Origin: RGIG9608 sp045602425
GTDB lineage: Bacteria; Bacteroidota; Bacteroidia; Bacteroidales; Paludibacteraceae
Length of the DNA: 64,000 nucleotides
Reading direction: 5' to 3'
Assembly: GCA_045602425.1 (NCBI GenBank)
Contig: JAZSBO010000025.1
Coordinates: 1-64,000 of the forward strand
The first letter of the stretch is position 1. The number at the start of each line of letters is the position of its first letter. The notes under the pieces were generated by a model, which worked only from the letters and a program-made list of their open reading frames with translations, was not told where the DNA came from and did no database searches. The translations under genes were made by a program, and so were the position numbers. This document shows positions 42,299-50,303 of the stretch, in pieces.

Positions 42299-43060
42299 TT
42301 ATTTTAGCATATTCCCATAACTGAGAACTAAATTCCAAATTGTTAATGAAAATGTTATAACTGAACTTATTACACCTAAGACATTTGAATATGATTGAAC
42401 CTTAAAGAAGCTACTTTTTTTTCTATCGATGTAAATTATATCGTTAGGTTGTATGTAATAATATTCAGAATCAATGATGTCTTTTGAACGAATGTCGAAA
42501 GTGTAAATTTTTGGACCGTCGGCGGTTTCACGTATTAAATGAACATTTTTATGATCGCCAGTTATTTTTATATTCCCAGCCATAGCTAAAGCTTCAAAAA
42601 TTGTTATTTTGTCTTTGTTGATAGAGAAGACGCCTCGGCTTGATTCTCCAATAACAGTAAAACTATTGTTTACAAAAGCTAATCGAACGTCTAAGTTTCC
42701 GAATGTGGAAAGTTGTTCTTTTATTTTTTGTTGAGCTTGACGGATTGTTAGTCCTGCTACTTTAATTTTGTTTGCGAATGGAATATCTATTGTACTATCT
42801 TGATACACTCTATAAGTATTCCCGTTTTGTTGGTTTATATTTGTGTTTGAACCGAATAGATTGGAAATGTCATCTTCAATAGAAATAACTCTCATTATTA
42901 GTTCATCGTTGATTTGAATAGTATAGGACTCGTAATTCGCTTTTTTGTATTCAGGCACGCGTGTCTCTAACAGAAGAGAATTTTCTCTTTTTGTGTAGCA
43001 AGATTGGAAAACTATTGCTGTGATTGTTAGTAGTATTATATGTCTGAAGAACATTTTCAT
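42299..43060 (-). CDS. Polysaccharide export lipoprotein (Wza-like), copy B
   Basis: The protein has 253 residues; MFFRHI at 43054 is an alternative start. The signal ends in AIVFQSC. The export domain opens with YTIQINDELIMRVISIED and VYQDSTIDIPFANKIKVAGL, followed by an SLBB-type segment (VIGESSRGVFSINKDKITIF). The YYYIQPNDIIYIDRKK block precedes a C-terminal hydrophobic helix, as in Wza. It forms the outer-membrane channel for capsule. Its start overlaps the stop of copy A by 4 bases. Confidence 0.9.
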   Translation of the reverse strand: MKMFFRHIILLTITAIVFQSCYTKRENSLLLETRVPEYKKANYESYTIQINDELIMRVISIEDDISNLFGSNTNINQQNGNTYRVYQDSTIDIPFANKIKVAGLTIRQAQQKIKEQLSTFGNLDVRLAFVNNSFTVIGESSRGVFSINKDKITIFEALAMAGNIKITGDHKNVHLIRETADGPKIYTFDIRSKDIIDSEYYYIQPNDIIYIDRKKSSFFKVQSYSNVLGVISSVITFSLTIWNLVLSYGNMLK

Positions 43061-43830
43061 GGATTTTTTATAAGAAGTCCTAAATTTATAATAGTGGCAA
43101 TGAGGGAAATCGTAGAAAGTGTAGTTGATAAAATTCCTGTGAAATGAGTAATGCCAAAAGCTTTTTCCGTTAAATAGGGTACATAAATAACATCATTTGG
43201 TTGAATGTAATAAAATTCGGAATTGACAATATCTTTACTTCTTACGTCGACAGTAAAAATTTTTGTTTCTCCGTTTTCTGTTTGTCGTATTATTTTAATG
43301 TTTTTTCGATCGGCATAATTAGTCAAATCACCCGATAATGCGAGTGCTTGAAAAATGTTGATTTTCTCTTTTGGCATATTGTAACGTCCGCATCCAGATT
43401 CACCTACAATAGAGAATGTTTTATTGAGAATAGAAACATTAACTGAAACTATTGATAATAACTCTTTTAGTTTTTCCTCGATGATAAGTTTAGTTTCTCT
43501 TAATGTTTTGCCTTGTACGGAAATTGTGCCAGTAAAAGGAATATCTATCGTACCGTCTTCGTAAACAGGGTAGGAATATAACGTTGCTTGTTGTGTTCCT
43601 GAAGTTGTTGTGTTGAATATTTTTTTTGCAGTTTCGTCTGGTGATAATACTCTGATGTAAAGAAGGTCGCCTCGCTGGATTTTATAGTCAGAATTACTTA
43701 ATGTATCTTGTGAAAATTGTACTTTTGACAACTCCTGCATATAATTGACTTGACGACTTGTGATGCATGCCGATAATAAATAGGAGCAAAGTGTAAAAAT
43801 CCAATATTTTTTACAAAGAATGTATTTCAT
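43057..43830 (-). CDS. Polysaccharide export lipoprotein (Wza-like), copy A
   Basis: The protein has 257 residues from the ATG at 43830 (MKYILCKKYWIF); an upstream TTG would overlap the -7 element. The lipobox is YLLSAC. YKIQRGDLLYIRVLSPDE, VYEDGTIDIPFTGTISVQGK, FSIVGESGCGRYNMPKEK and FYYIQPNDVIYVPYL run in parallel with copy B, so the two are tandem paralogues. It leads the three-gene export unit. Confidence 0.9.
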   Translation of the reverse strand: MKYILCKKYWIFTLCSYLLSACITSRQVNYMQELSKVQFSQDTLSNSDYKIQRGDLLYIRVLSPDETAKKIFNTTTSGTQQATLYSYPVYEDGTIDIPFTGTISVQGKTLRETKLIIEEKLKELLSIVSVNVSILNKTFSIVGESGCGRYNMPKEKINIFQALALSGDLTNYADRKNIKIIRQTENGETKIFTVDVRSKDIVNSEFYYIQPNDVIYVPYLTEKAFGITHFTGILSTTLSTISLIATIINLGLLIKNP

Positions 43831-43839
43831 AATTAATCG

Positions 43840-43867
43840 CAAAGATAGAAAATATAATTTAAAACAA
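43840..43867 (-). promoter_or_regulatory. Candidate promoter for the capsule export unit
   Basis: On the minus strand TATCTTTG (43840-43847) has TTG (43865-43867) 17 bases upstream. It abuts the copy A start, so the leader would be very short or absent. Confidence 0.5.
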
Positions 43868-43928
43868 TGTGTGTGTGAGAATCTTGTGTTTTTGTGTAAA
43901 AAAACAATGAAATAAAATGTTATAGAAG

Positions 43929-43960
43929 TTAGAATAAGAAATTTTTACTTTGTATCTTTG
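43929..43960 (+). promoter_or_regulatory. Candidate promoter for prs
   Basis: TATCTTTG at 43953-43960 with TTAG at 43929-43932, 20 bases apart. The -7 element is exact and the -33 element has one mismatch. Confidence 0.5.
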
Positions 43961-43984
43961 CATAACTATTAAAGAATTATAAAA

Positions 43985-44926
43985 ATGGTTCATAATTTAC
44001 CTTTTAAGGTCTTTTCAGGGACGAAAAGCCTTTATCTCGCAAAACGAATCTGTGAAAGTCTTGATTGCCAATTAGGAGAAATGAATGTTCAGCATTTTGC
44101 TGATGGCGAATTTGCTGTATCATACGAAGAAACTGTCCGTGGTCGATATGTTTATTTGATACAGTCAACATTTCCAACATCAGATAATTTGATGGAGTTG
44201 TTGTTGATGATAGATGCCGCCAAAAGAGCTTCGGCATATAAAATTATTGCTGTTATTCCTTATTTTGGATGGGCACGTCAAGACAGAAAAGATAAACCTC
44301 GTGTATCTATAGGTGCTAAATTAATAGCTGACCTTTTAAGTGCTGCTGGTGTTGATAGAATTATAACAATGGATTTGCATGCTGATCAAATTCAAGGATT
44401 TTTTAATGTGCCAGTTGACCATTTGTTTGCGTCATCTATTTACATTCCTTTTATAAAAAGTCTAAATCTTAAAAATTTAGTAATAGCTTCGCCAGATGTA
44501 GGTGGTTCTAAGCGTGCAAATTCTTATGCTAAACATTTAGATGTACCATTGGTTTTGTGTCATAAAACTCGTGAAAAAGCTAATGTGGTAAGTCAAATGC
44601 GAATTATTGGCGATGTAGAGGGAAAAGATGTTATTATTGTTGACGATATGGTTGATACAGCAAATACTTTGTGTAAGGCTGCGGATCTGATGATGGAGAA
44701 TGGTGCCTCGAGTGTGCGGGCTCTTGTTACGCATCCAATTATGTCGGGGAGTGCTTCTGAAAAAATTATGGAATCGAAAATGGAAGAAATTATTTTTACG
44801 GATTCAATACCTTTTGATAAAGCTCGTTGTCCGAAAGTTCATATTCTTTCTATTGCCGATATGTTTGCTGACACGATTCGTAAGGTTTATGACAATGAAT
44901 CTATTAGTTCTCAATATTTGTTGTAA
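43985..44926 (+). CDS. prs: Ribose-phosphate pyrophosphokinase
   Basis: The protein has 313 residues. It makes PRPP from ribose-5-phosphate and ATP for nucleotide, His and Trp synthesis. FSGTKSLYLAKRICESL, FADGEFAVSYEETVRG, the flexible loop IPYFGWARQDRKDKPR, TMDLHADQIQGFF and the PRPP-binding DVIIVDDMVDTANTLC are diagnostic. It is a single gene ending at the palindromic terminator. Confidence 0.97.
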   Translation: MVHNLPFKVFSGTKSLYLAKRICESLDCQLGEMNVQHFADGEFAVSYEETVRGRYVYLIQSTFPTSDNLMELLLMIDAAKRASAYKIIAVIPYFGWARQDRKDKPRVSIGAKLIADLLSAAGVDRIITMDLHADQIQGFFNVPVDHLFASSIYIPFIKSLNLKNLVIASPDVGGSKRANSYAKHLDVPLVLCHKTREKANVVSQMRIIGDVEGKDVIIVDDMVDTANTLCKAADLMMENGASSVRALVTHPIMSGSASEKIMESKMEEIIFTDSIPFDKARCPKVHILSIADMFADTIRKVYDNESISSQYLL

Positions 44927-44954
44927 AAAAGTTAAAAAAAGAAATAATGAAAAT

Positions 44955-44984
44955 AAAAAAGGCTACTTAAGTAGCCTTTTTTAT
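44955..44984. terminator. Bidirectional terminator between prs and fba
   Basis: The perfect palindrome GGCTACTTAAGTAGCC (44961-44976) is flanked by six A and six T, giving a long stem usable in both directions for the two convergent genes. Confidence 0.85.
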
Positions 44985-45003
44985 TGATAAAAACTCTTTC
45001 TGA

Positions 45004-46005
45004 TTAAAGAGCTTTTCCGTCACTTCCTAACACATTGATAATTTTATGTTTGTACATTTTTTCCATGTTATCGCGAGCAGGACCTAAATATTTACGTGGA
45101 TCGAATTCTGCTGGTTTTTCTGCAAAAGTTTGACGGATAGCCGCTGTCATTGCTAAACGTGAATCTGAATCAATATTGATTTTGCATACTGCAGATTTCG
45201 CTGATTCGCGTAGCCATTCTTCTGGAATACCAATTGCAGCTTTCAAAGCTCCACCGAATTTGTTGATAGTCTCAACCTCTTCTTGAGGTACTGATGACGA
45301 ACCATGCAATACGATAGGGAAACCAGGAAGTTTTGCTTCAACGGCTTTCAAAACATCGAATGCCAATGGAGGTGGAACCATACGACCTGTTTCAGGATCT
45401 ATAGTACATTGTTCAGGTGTAAATTTATAAGCACCATGAGAAGTACCTATAGAAATAGCCAAAGAGTCACAACCTGTACGAGTAGCAAAATCGATTACTT
45501 CTTCAGGATCAGTATATGTGTGATGATCAGAAGAAACTTCATCTTCAACACCTGCCAATACACCAAGTTCGCCTTCTACAGTAACATCATGTTGGTGAGC
45601 ATATTCAACAACTTTTTTTGTTAATGCAACATTTTCTTCGTATGGAAGATGTGATCCATCGATCATAACAGAAGAAAATCCCATGTCAACGCACGATTTG
45701 CAAAGCTCAAAACTGTCGCCATGGTCAAGGTGAAGCACGATTTGAGGTTTTTCCCAACCTAACTCTTTTGCATATTCAACAGCACCTTCGGCCATATAAC
45801 GAAGCAATGTTTGATTTGCATAGTTACGAGCACCTTTTGAAACTTGAAGAATTACTGGTGATTTTGTTTCTGCACTTGCTTTAATAATAGCTTGCAATTG
45901 CTCCATATTGTTAAAATTAAAAGCTGGAATTGCATAGCCTCCTTCGATTGCTTTAGCAAACATTTCACGTGTGTTTACTAATCCTAATTCTTTGTAACTT
46001 ACCAT
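45004..46005 (-). CDS. fbaA: Class II fructose-bisphosphate aldolase
   Basis: The protein has 333 residues. It cleaves fructose-1,6-bisphosphate in glycolysis and works in reverse in gluconeogenesis. AFNFNNMEQLQAIIKAS, the zinc ligands in QIVLHLDHGDSFELC and TVEGELGVLAGVED, SIGTSHGAYKF and VLHGSSSVP fit the class II Zn-dependent family. CAAAGATA at 46041-46048 gives a minus-strand TATCTTTG -7 element. Confidence 0.96.
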   Translation of the reverse strand: MVSYKELGLVNTREMFAKAIEGGYAIPAFNFNNMEQLQAIIKASAETKSPVILQVSKGARNYANQTLLRYMAEGAVEYAKELGWEKPQIVLHLDHGDSFELCKSCVDMGFSSVMIDGSHLPYEENVALTKKVVEYAHQHDVTVEGELGVLAGVEDEVSSDHHTYTDPEEVIDFATRTGCDSLAISIGTSHGAYKFTPEQCTIDPETGRMVPPPLAFDVLKAVEAKLPGFPIVLHGSSSVPQEEVETINKFGGALKAAIGIPEEWLRESAKSAVCKINIDSDSRLAMTAAIRQTFAEKPAEFDPRKYLGPARDNMEKMYKHKIINVLGSDGKAL

Positions 46006-46071
46006 TTTAATTTATGTTTTTAGTGTAAAAATTCTTGATGCAAAGATAAAGTATTTTTTAGAGATTTTATA

Positions 46072-46791
46072 CTATTTAGAATATGTTTTGTCTTTAGATT
46101 TTTTCAAGTCAAACGAATAACCTACGCAAAAAGAGAATATCCCATGCTGATAAGTTTGTTTTATACCCGATCCGATGTCTTCAATGCCGTAAGGTGTGGC
46201 GGCATTTTGTGTTATATTGTTCAATCCTTGCATATAACTTGCTTTGAATAAAATATTTTTATATTCTACAGCAATACCAATATCAATACCTATTTCGAAA
46301 CGTTTGTAAGTCTTTTCTTTCCCAAAAAGTTCTTCCGTATTAATTTTTGAATCAAAAATAGGCTTTTGGATTTTTGTGTCTTCATAGGCATAATTAGATC
46401 CGTCTAATCCAATGTTGAATGATGGTCCTGCAAAAATAATCAATGTAGTATTTTTTATGTTTTGTTTGTAATAGGCATGGAGAGGAATGTCCAAATAATA
46501 GAGCGTTTGCTTGAATGCAATGGGAGTGTTTTCTTTGTACGAAATCTTGAAATCTGCGTTTCGCATATTTGCCATAATAGCAATATCAGCTCCGAAATTC
46601 TTATAAAAATCCCATGCGAATAAAGGTCCAACAGTAAATCCCGACATTGGTTTCCGATTGAAAGAAACGTTTTTTGAATCTATGTTTGCAAATGTATTAG
46701 TTAATGAATAGCCTGCTTGAATGCCTAATTTTTGTCCAAAAAATGACGAAAATAGACTGACAAAAATAATCGTAAATAGTGTTCTTTTCAT
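46072..46791 (-). CDS. Outer-membrane beta-barrel protein
   Basis: The protein has 239 residues with a signal peptide ending near SSFFGQKLG. LGIQAGYSLTNTFANID, FTVGPLFAWDFYKNFGADI and alternating Gly/aromatic strands to the end (HGIFSFCVGYSFDLKK) are those of a small porin-like (PorT/OmpA-barrel type) protein. It has no periplasmic domain. It may be the last gene of the LemA-TPM run, 6 bases after lemA. The function is unknown. Confidence 0.75.
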   Translation of the reverse strand: MKRTLFTIIFVSLFSSFFGQKLGIQAGYSLTNTFANIDSKNVSFNRKPMSGFTVGPLFAWDFYKNFGADIAIMANMRNADFKISYKENTPIAFKQTLYYLDIPLHAYYKQNIKNTTLIIFAGPSFNIGLDGSNYAYEDTKIQKPIFDSKINTEELFGKEKTYKRFEIGIDIGIAVEYKNILFKASYMQGLNNITQNAATPYGIEDIGSGIKQTYQHGIFSFCVGYSFDLKKSKDKTYSK

Positions 46792-46797
46792 AAAAAA

Positions 46798-47466
46798 TTA
46801 AAATTCTATTTCTATTATAGGAGTCGAAAGCGAATCAACACCATTATCAAACTCATGATTGCCCAACGTTACTGCATCATAACACATTTGGTTGTAAGCG
46901 TTTTCAGTATTTTGATTTGCAGTAAATGTAGATTTAGTTTCAAAATTAAACCATTGTGCTACAATATTGGTTGGAAATCGGCGAATGCGAATGTTGTACG
47001 ATTTTACTGTTTCGTTGAACTTTTGGCGTTCTACCTGAATACGATTTTCGGTACCTTCTAATTGCTCTTGCAGATTGATAAAATTCTGATTTGCTTTTAG
47101 ATCTGGATAATTTTCGCTAATGGCCAAGATGCGTCCTAATGCAGAACCTACTTCGTTTTGTGCAACTTGAAATTTCTGAATGTTTTCCGCTGATAAATCA
47201 TTAGAAATGTTTGTTTGAATAGCTTTTGCTCGTGCCGAAACTACCGATTCGAGAGTCTCTTTTTCATGTGTTGTATAACCTTTTACAGTATTTACAAGAT
47301 TCGGTATTAGGTCAGCACGACGTTGATATTGCGATTCTACATTCGACCAAGCAGTCGTTACACTCTCTTCAGCAACAATTAGGTTGTTGTATTCTTTTAT
47401 TGTCCAAATGATACTTATGGAAATAAGTGCCAAGCATGTGATTAAAATTACTGTTCTTTTTTTCAT
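46798..47466 (-). CDS. LemA-family protein with a 5'-nucleotidase-like C-terminal segment
   Basis: The protein has 222 residues. One N-terminal helix (VILITCLALISISIIWTI) is followed by the LemA four-helix core: AEESVTTAWSNVESQYQRRA, DLIPNLVNTVKGYT and SYNIRIRRFPTNIVAQWFNF. A normal LemA ends soon after the EA.AGAENAP-like stretch. Here STFTANQNTENA is followed by YNQMCYDAVTLGNHEFDNGV, the metal-binding GNHE motif of 5'-nucleotidases, and then SLSTPIIEIEF. The frame is intact. Its neighbour is a TPM protein, the usual LemA partner. LemA function is not firmly known. Confidence 0.85.
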   Translation of the reverse strand: MKKRTVILITCLALISISIIWTIKEYNNLIVAEESVTTAWSNVESQYQRRADLIPNLVNTVKGYTTHEKETLESVVSARAKAIQTNISNDLSAENIQKFQVAQNEVGSALGRILAISENYPDLKANQNFINLQEQLEGTENRIQVERQKFNETVKSYNIRIRRFPTNIVAQWFNFETKSTFTANQNTENAYNQMCYDAVTLGNHEFDNGVDSLSTPIIEIEF

Positions 47467-47498
47467 ATAATTATTATAATTTTAGGTTTATAAATTTT

Positions 47499-48731
47499 TT
47501 AAAAACGTCCTCCTGCTCCACCTCCACCACTGAATCCGCCTCCCCAACTTCCACCAGAGCTCCCTATTCCTCTGCTTCCAGCAGCTATTACAAGTCCACC
47601 TCCGTTATTTATTTTAGGAATAATAAATACTTTGGAATGCTTTTTTTTGCAAGCTTCGCAAAAGAAAATTCTTACACCTGTTCCTGTTGCGACTGGAGTA
47701 GGATATACAAATGTTTTCTCTTCTTTCTGATAGTATGCCTTTGAACCACATGTCGGGCATATCGTGAAATGTGAGAATACGTTGTTGTAAGGAAAAATGT
47801 CGTAATGATAGCATTTTGGACATAGCCAAACATCGTAATCAATAGATTTTATAGCCTCTTCGGCAGTTTGATATTCATTAAGAAATGCAACTTCTTTATC
47901 TTGAGACAATAAATTCATTGCAATATTGCATTTTGAGCAGATGCAGGGAGAATATCGGATCGTTTTTTTTCTTTTTTTGAGCCAAAGTGTTATTGTAATC
48001 AGATGTAAAGGAAAGAATATAGTAATGCTCGTTGAAATCAATTGCAAATTTTTTAATTTTAAAAAATCTTCATTTCTTTTTGATTCTCTTTTTGTTTGAA
48101 AGAAAATTATCCAACAAAATATAATGAGAATTACGAAACCTACAATGAAATAATAGGATAGGAAATTTGTAATATGAACTCTTGTAGAATTTTGTTGTAA
48201 CAATAATTCTTCTTTTGCTTCTTCAGTAGTTAGGGTGTTTTGTATGGTTTGAATAGCATTTAGTAATCCTGTTTCGTAATCGCCATCTTTGAATGGAGGG
48301 AAAATGTCGTTATGGAGTATATTGTTACATTTTGAATCGGGGAGTAATCCTTCGATACCAACGCCTGTTTCAATCTTTACAGCTCGAAGACCTTTTACAA
48401 AAAGAATCAGAATGCCACTATTGTTTTTTTTATTGCCTATTCTCCAATGATTGAATAACTCGTAAGCAAATGTATTCTCATCGTCATTTTCGATAGTATT
48501 AAGTGCGACAATAGCTAATTCAACACCTGTTAAATCTTCTAAAATCTTTAATTGATTATTGATTCTGTTTACTGCTTTTTCGGATAAAATAAGGTCAGGA
48601 TTTGCTACAAATGCATCTGTATGATACGTTTTTGGGTTGGGTACGGCATTCACTGTATAGGCAGTGGCATCCGTATTGTGTACGACAAAAAGCAGACTTA
48701 ATATTATGAAAAAGAAATGTTTTAGAAACAT
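47499..48731 (-). CDS. TPM-domain (YgcG-like) membrane protein with zinc-ribbon repeats
   Basis: The protein has 410 residues. The signal peptide is followed by a TPM domain (about 35-165, FVANPDLILSEKAVNRINNQ, GILILFVKGLRAVKIETGVG) and two close membrane helices (about 188-245). A cytoplasmic tail then carries four CxxC pairs (CSKC, CPKC, CPTC, CEAC), two zinc ribbons by count. It ends in GGGFSGGGGAGGRF, the Gly-rich tail usual in TPM proteins. TPM/LemA pairs are widespread, with a role proposed in envelope or photosystem quality control. Confidence 0.85.
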   Translation of the reverse strand: MFLKHFFFIILSLLFVVHNTDATAYTVNAVPNPKTYHTDAFVANPDLILSEKAVNRINNQLKILEDLTGVELAIVALNTIENDDENTFAYELFNHWRIGNKKNNSGILILFVKGLRAVKIETGVGIEGLLPDSKCNNILHNDIFPPFKDGDYETGLLNAIQTIQNTLTTEEAKEELLLQQNSTRVHITNFLSYYFIVGFVILIIFCWIIFFQTKRESKRNEDFLKLKNLQLISTSITIFFPLHLITITLWLKKRKKTIRYSPCICSKCNIAMNLLSQDKEVAFLNEYQTAEEAIKSIDYDVWLCPKCYHYDIFPYNNVFSHFTICPTCGSKAYYQKEEKTFVYPTPVATGTGVRIFFCEACKKKHSKVFIIPKINNGGGLVIAAGSRGIGSSGGSWGGGFSGGGGAGGRF

Positions 48732-48741
48732 AAAATGAGTT

Positions 48742-49203
48742 TTAGTAGTTTACAACTTCTTTCAGTTCTAATTCTTTTACATAAATAGTGGAATAGGGCG
48801 GAATAATGTAGTTGCCGTATGTGTTTTGTGTGCCCGACACGCCATAAGCTAAATTGTACGGAATGCAAAGTGTCCAAATAGATTCTCTATTCATTTGCAT
48901 AAGAGCAATTTGTATCCCTATGGGATAATCGTACACATAACTGATAGTGTCTAAACTGGTGCATGGCGTTCCGTCGCTTAATGTGGCTGAATAAGCAATT
49001 TTTACCATAGAATTTTGTTTAGGAATAGCTCCTTTCCCATTGAATCGATCGATGTATTTTAATCCATCGTTAGTAGTTTTAAACGTATCAGTTTCAGCTA
49101 TTTTTGTTAGAAAGTCTTCGTTGTAGTCTTTCCACACTTCAAAGTTCTCTTTACAACTGAATAGGAATAGTATTGCTATCAAAAAGATGTGTTTTAATCT
49201 CAT
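48742..49203 (-). CDS. FKBP-type peptidyl-prolyl isomerase, lipoprotein
   Basis: The protein has 153 residues. The lipobox LFLFSC anchors it. The FKBP core includes MVKIAYSATLSDGTPCTSLD and YNLAYGVSGTQNTYGNYIIP, followed by STIYVKELELKEV. It resembles GldI-type isomerases of Bacteroidetes but is too divergent to name. It likely assists folding of exported proteins. It has a promoter on the minus strand at 49233-49263. Confidence 0.85.
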   Translation of the reverse strand: MRLKHIFLIAILFLFSCKENFEVWKDYNEDFLTKIAETDTFKTTNDGLKYIDRFNGKGAIPKQNSMVKIAYSATLSDGTPCTSLDTISYVYDYPIGIQIALMQMNRESIWTLCIPYNLAYGVSGTQNTYGNYIIPPYSTIYVKELELKEVVNY

Positions 49204-49232
49204 TTTTTTCTTTGTTTACTGAAAAATATCTG

Positions 49233-49263
49233 CAAAAATATAGGATTTTTACTTGTTTTACAA
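49233..49263 (-). promoter_or_regulatory. Promoter for the FKBP isomerase
   Basis: On the minus strand TTG (49261-49263) is 20 bases from TATTTTTG (49233-49240). The small palindrome ACTTGTTTTACAAGT (49251-49265) overlaps the -33 element and also marks the left edge of the phage-like fragment. Confidence 0.55.
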
Positions 49264-49939
49264 GTTAAATATTCTCAATACAAAGTACATCGAAAACACA
49301 CGTGAGTTTTGCGAGCATTTGACCGAAAAACGCTATGTGCATAAGAGTGAGATTAAAACCATTCTTAAAGGCGAGATAGACGGACACCAATGCGAGATTT
49401 ATGAGAAAACGGGACTACCTAAAGGAATGATAGAGGGAACAAACGAGCAGAATTTCCAAGTGAACTGCGGAGGGTGGAACTGCCGACACCAACTCGTTCC
49501 CGTAGCAAAAGAAGCAGTGCCGAAAGAATTAAGAGACAAAATCAAAGGAATAAGGAGAGCTGAGAGAGAACAATTTTATGAAAAAGCAAAAAATGAGAAA
49601 CCCATTAAAAGGCAAATAATAAAAGGCAATAAGAAAATAAATATAGATGTTTATTATAATACCAAACTATCGTACAAACATATTTACTCGGATATTGTTC
49701 GTGGCAGAACAAAAGGTATATTTTCGATAGATGATATAGAAAAAATTGGGGAGTATTTTAGAAATTCTAAATATGACGGAGATGCCATACTTTATAAAAA
49801 AAGGAAAGATGATTTCAAACATTTTTATTACTTCACAAATACAATAAATGGTAAAAAAATAACTTTTAATGTTGGGAAGAAAGTAAGAACAAAGAGAAAT
49901 AAAACAGAAATACAATTTTTGCTTTATAGTATTACATAA
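49253..49939 (+). pseudogene. 5'-truncated phage MuF-type head protein with nuclease-like C-terminal domain
   Basis: The open frame has 228 codons but no credible start: the first codon is a TTG inside the FKBP promoter, and the next ATG is at residue 59. Residues 10-90 (ENTREFCEHLTEKRYVHKSE, TGLPKGMIEGTNEQNF, NCGGWNCRHQLVPVAKEAVP) are the Cys/His end of a Mu gpF-like minor head protein. Residues 120-228 (LSYKHIYSDIVRGRTKG, YFTNTINGKKITFNVGKK, IQFLLYSIT) resemble the Barnase/EndoU/ColicinE5/RelE-like nuclease tails often fused to MuF proteins. The rest of the prophage is missing. The toxin-like tail is uninterrupted. Confidence 0.65.
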
Positions 49940-49948
49940 AAAAGAAAG

Positions 49949-50017
49949 AATAATACGCCCCCCGCAATTGCGAGTTTCCTGTTAGGTTCTGCATACCAGT
50001 ACGGACTTGCGTATTAT
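49949..50017. repeat. Inverted repeat downstream of the MuF remnant
   Basis: ATAATACGC at 49950-49958 is matched by GCGTATTAT at 50009-50017 across about 50 bases. The inside holds a CCCCCC run, the palindrome CGCAATTGCG (49963-49972) and GC-rich sequence unlike the surroundings. It could be a structured RNA, a phage end or a terminator-like remnant. Confidence 0.5.
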
Positions 50018-50044
50018 CCTTATGACTTTGCAAATATAATAAAA

Positions 50045-50191
50045 TTATTTATAAAAATACCCTCTTAATACAATTCCAGCAAGACCAATTATATTTAATG
50101 TTGTTGTTGCTAAAAGTGTATTTAGGACACTATTAGATAAATGGAAGCCTAAATCTTCTCCGCATTGCCTAAAAATTTCTCTTGATGTCAT
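50045..50191 (-). CDS. Tiny membrane protein beside the MuF remnant
   Basis: The protein has 48 residues from the ATG at 50191: MTSREIFRQCGEDLGFHLSN, then one hydrophobic helix (LLATTTLNIIGLAGIVL) and RGYFYK. A longer frame to 50353 would cross the promoter and start of the next rightward gene, so the internal ATG is preferred. CAAAACTA at 50197-50204 reads TAGTTTTG on the minus strand, a -7 element so close that the mRNA would be nearly leaderless. The family is not recognised. Confidence 0.5.
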   Translation of the reverse strand: MTSREIFRQCGEDLGFHLSNSVLNTLLATTTLNIIGLAGIVLRGYFYK

Positions 50192-50240
50192 ATAAGCAAA
50201 ACTACAAAAAAAAGCCTTGCGAAAAAAATGTTTATAAAAA

Positions 50241-50270
50241 TTGATTTGTATGTTTTCTTTATTAACTTTG
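50241..50270 (+). promoter_or_regulatory. Promoter for the rsmD-upstream gene
   Basis: TTG at 50241-50243 and TAACTTTG at 50263-50270 are 19 bases apart. The ATG follows at 50304. Confidence 0.6.
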
Positions 50271-50303
50271 CAAGCGAGTCTAAATTTAAATAAAAGAAGA
50301 ATA

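Noticed and set aside
49981..49987. GTTAGGT resembling an integron attC core
   Set aside because: The matching RYYYAAC partner is missing from the other arm and there is no integrase nearby.
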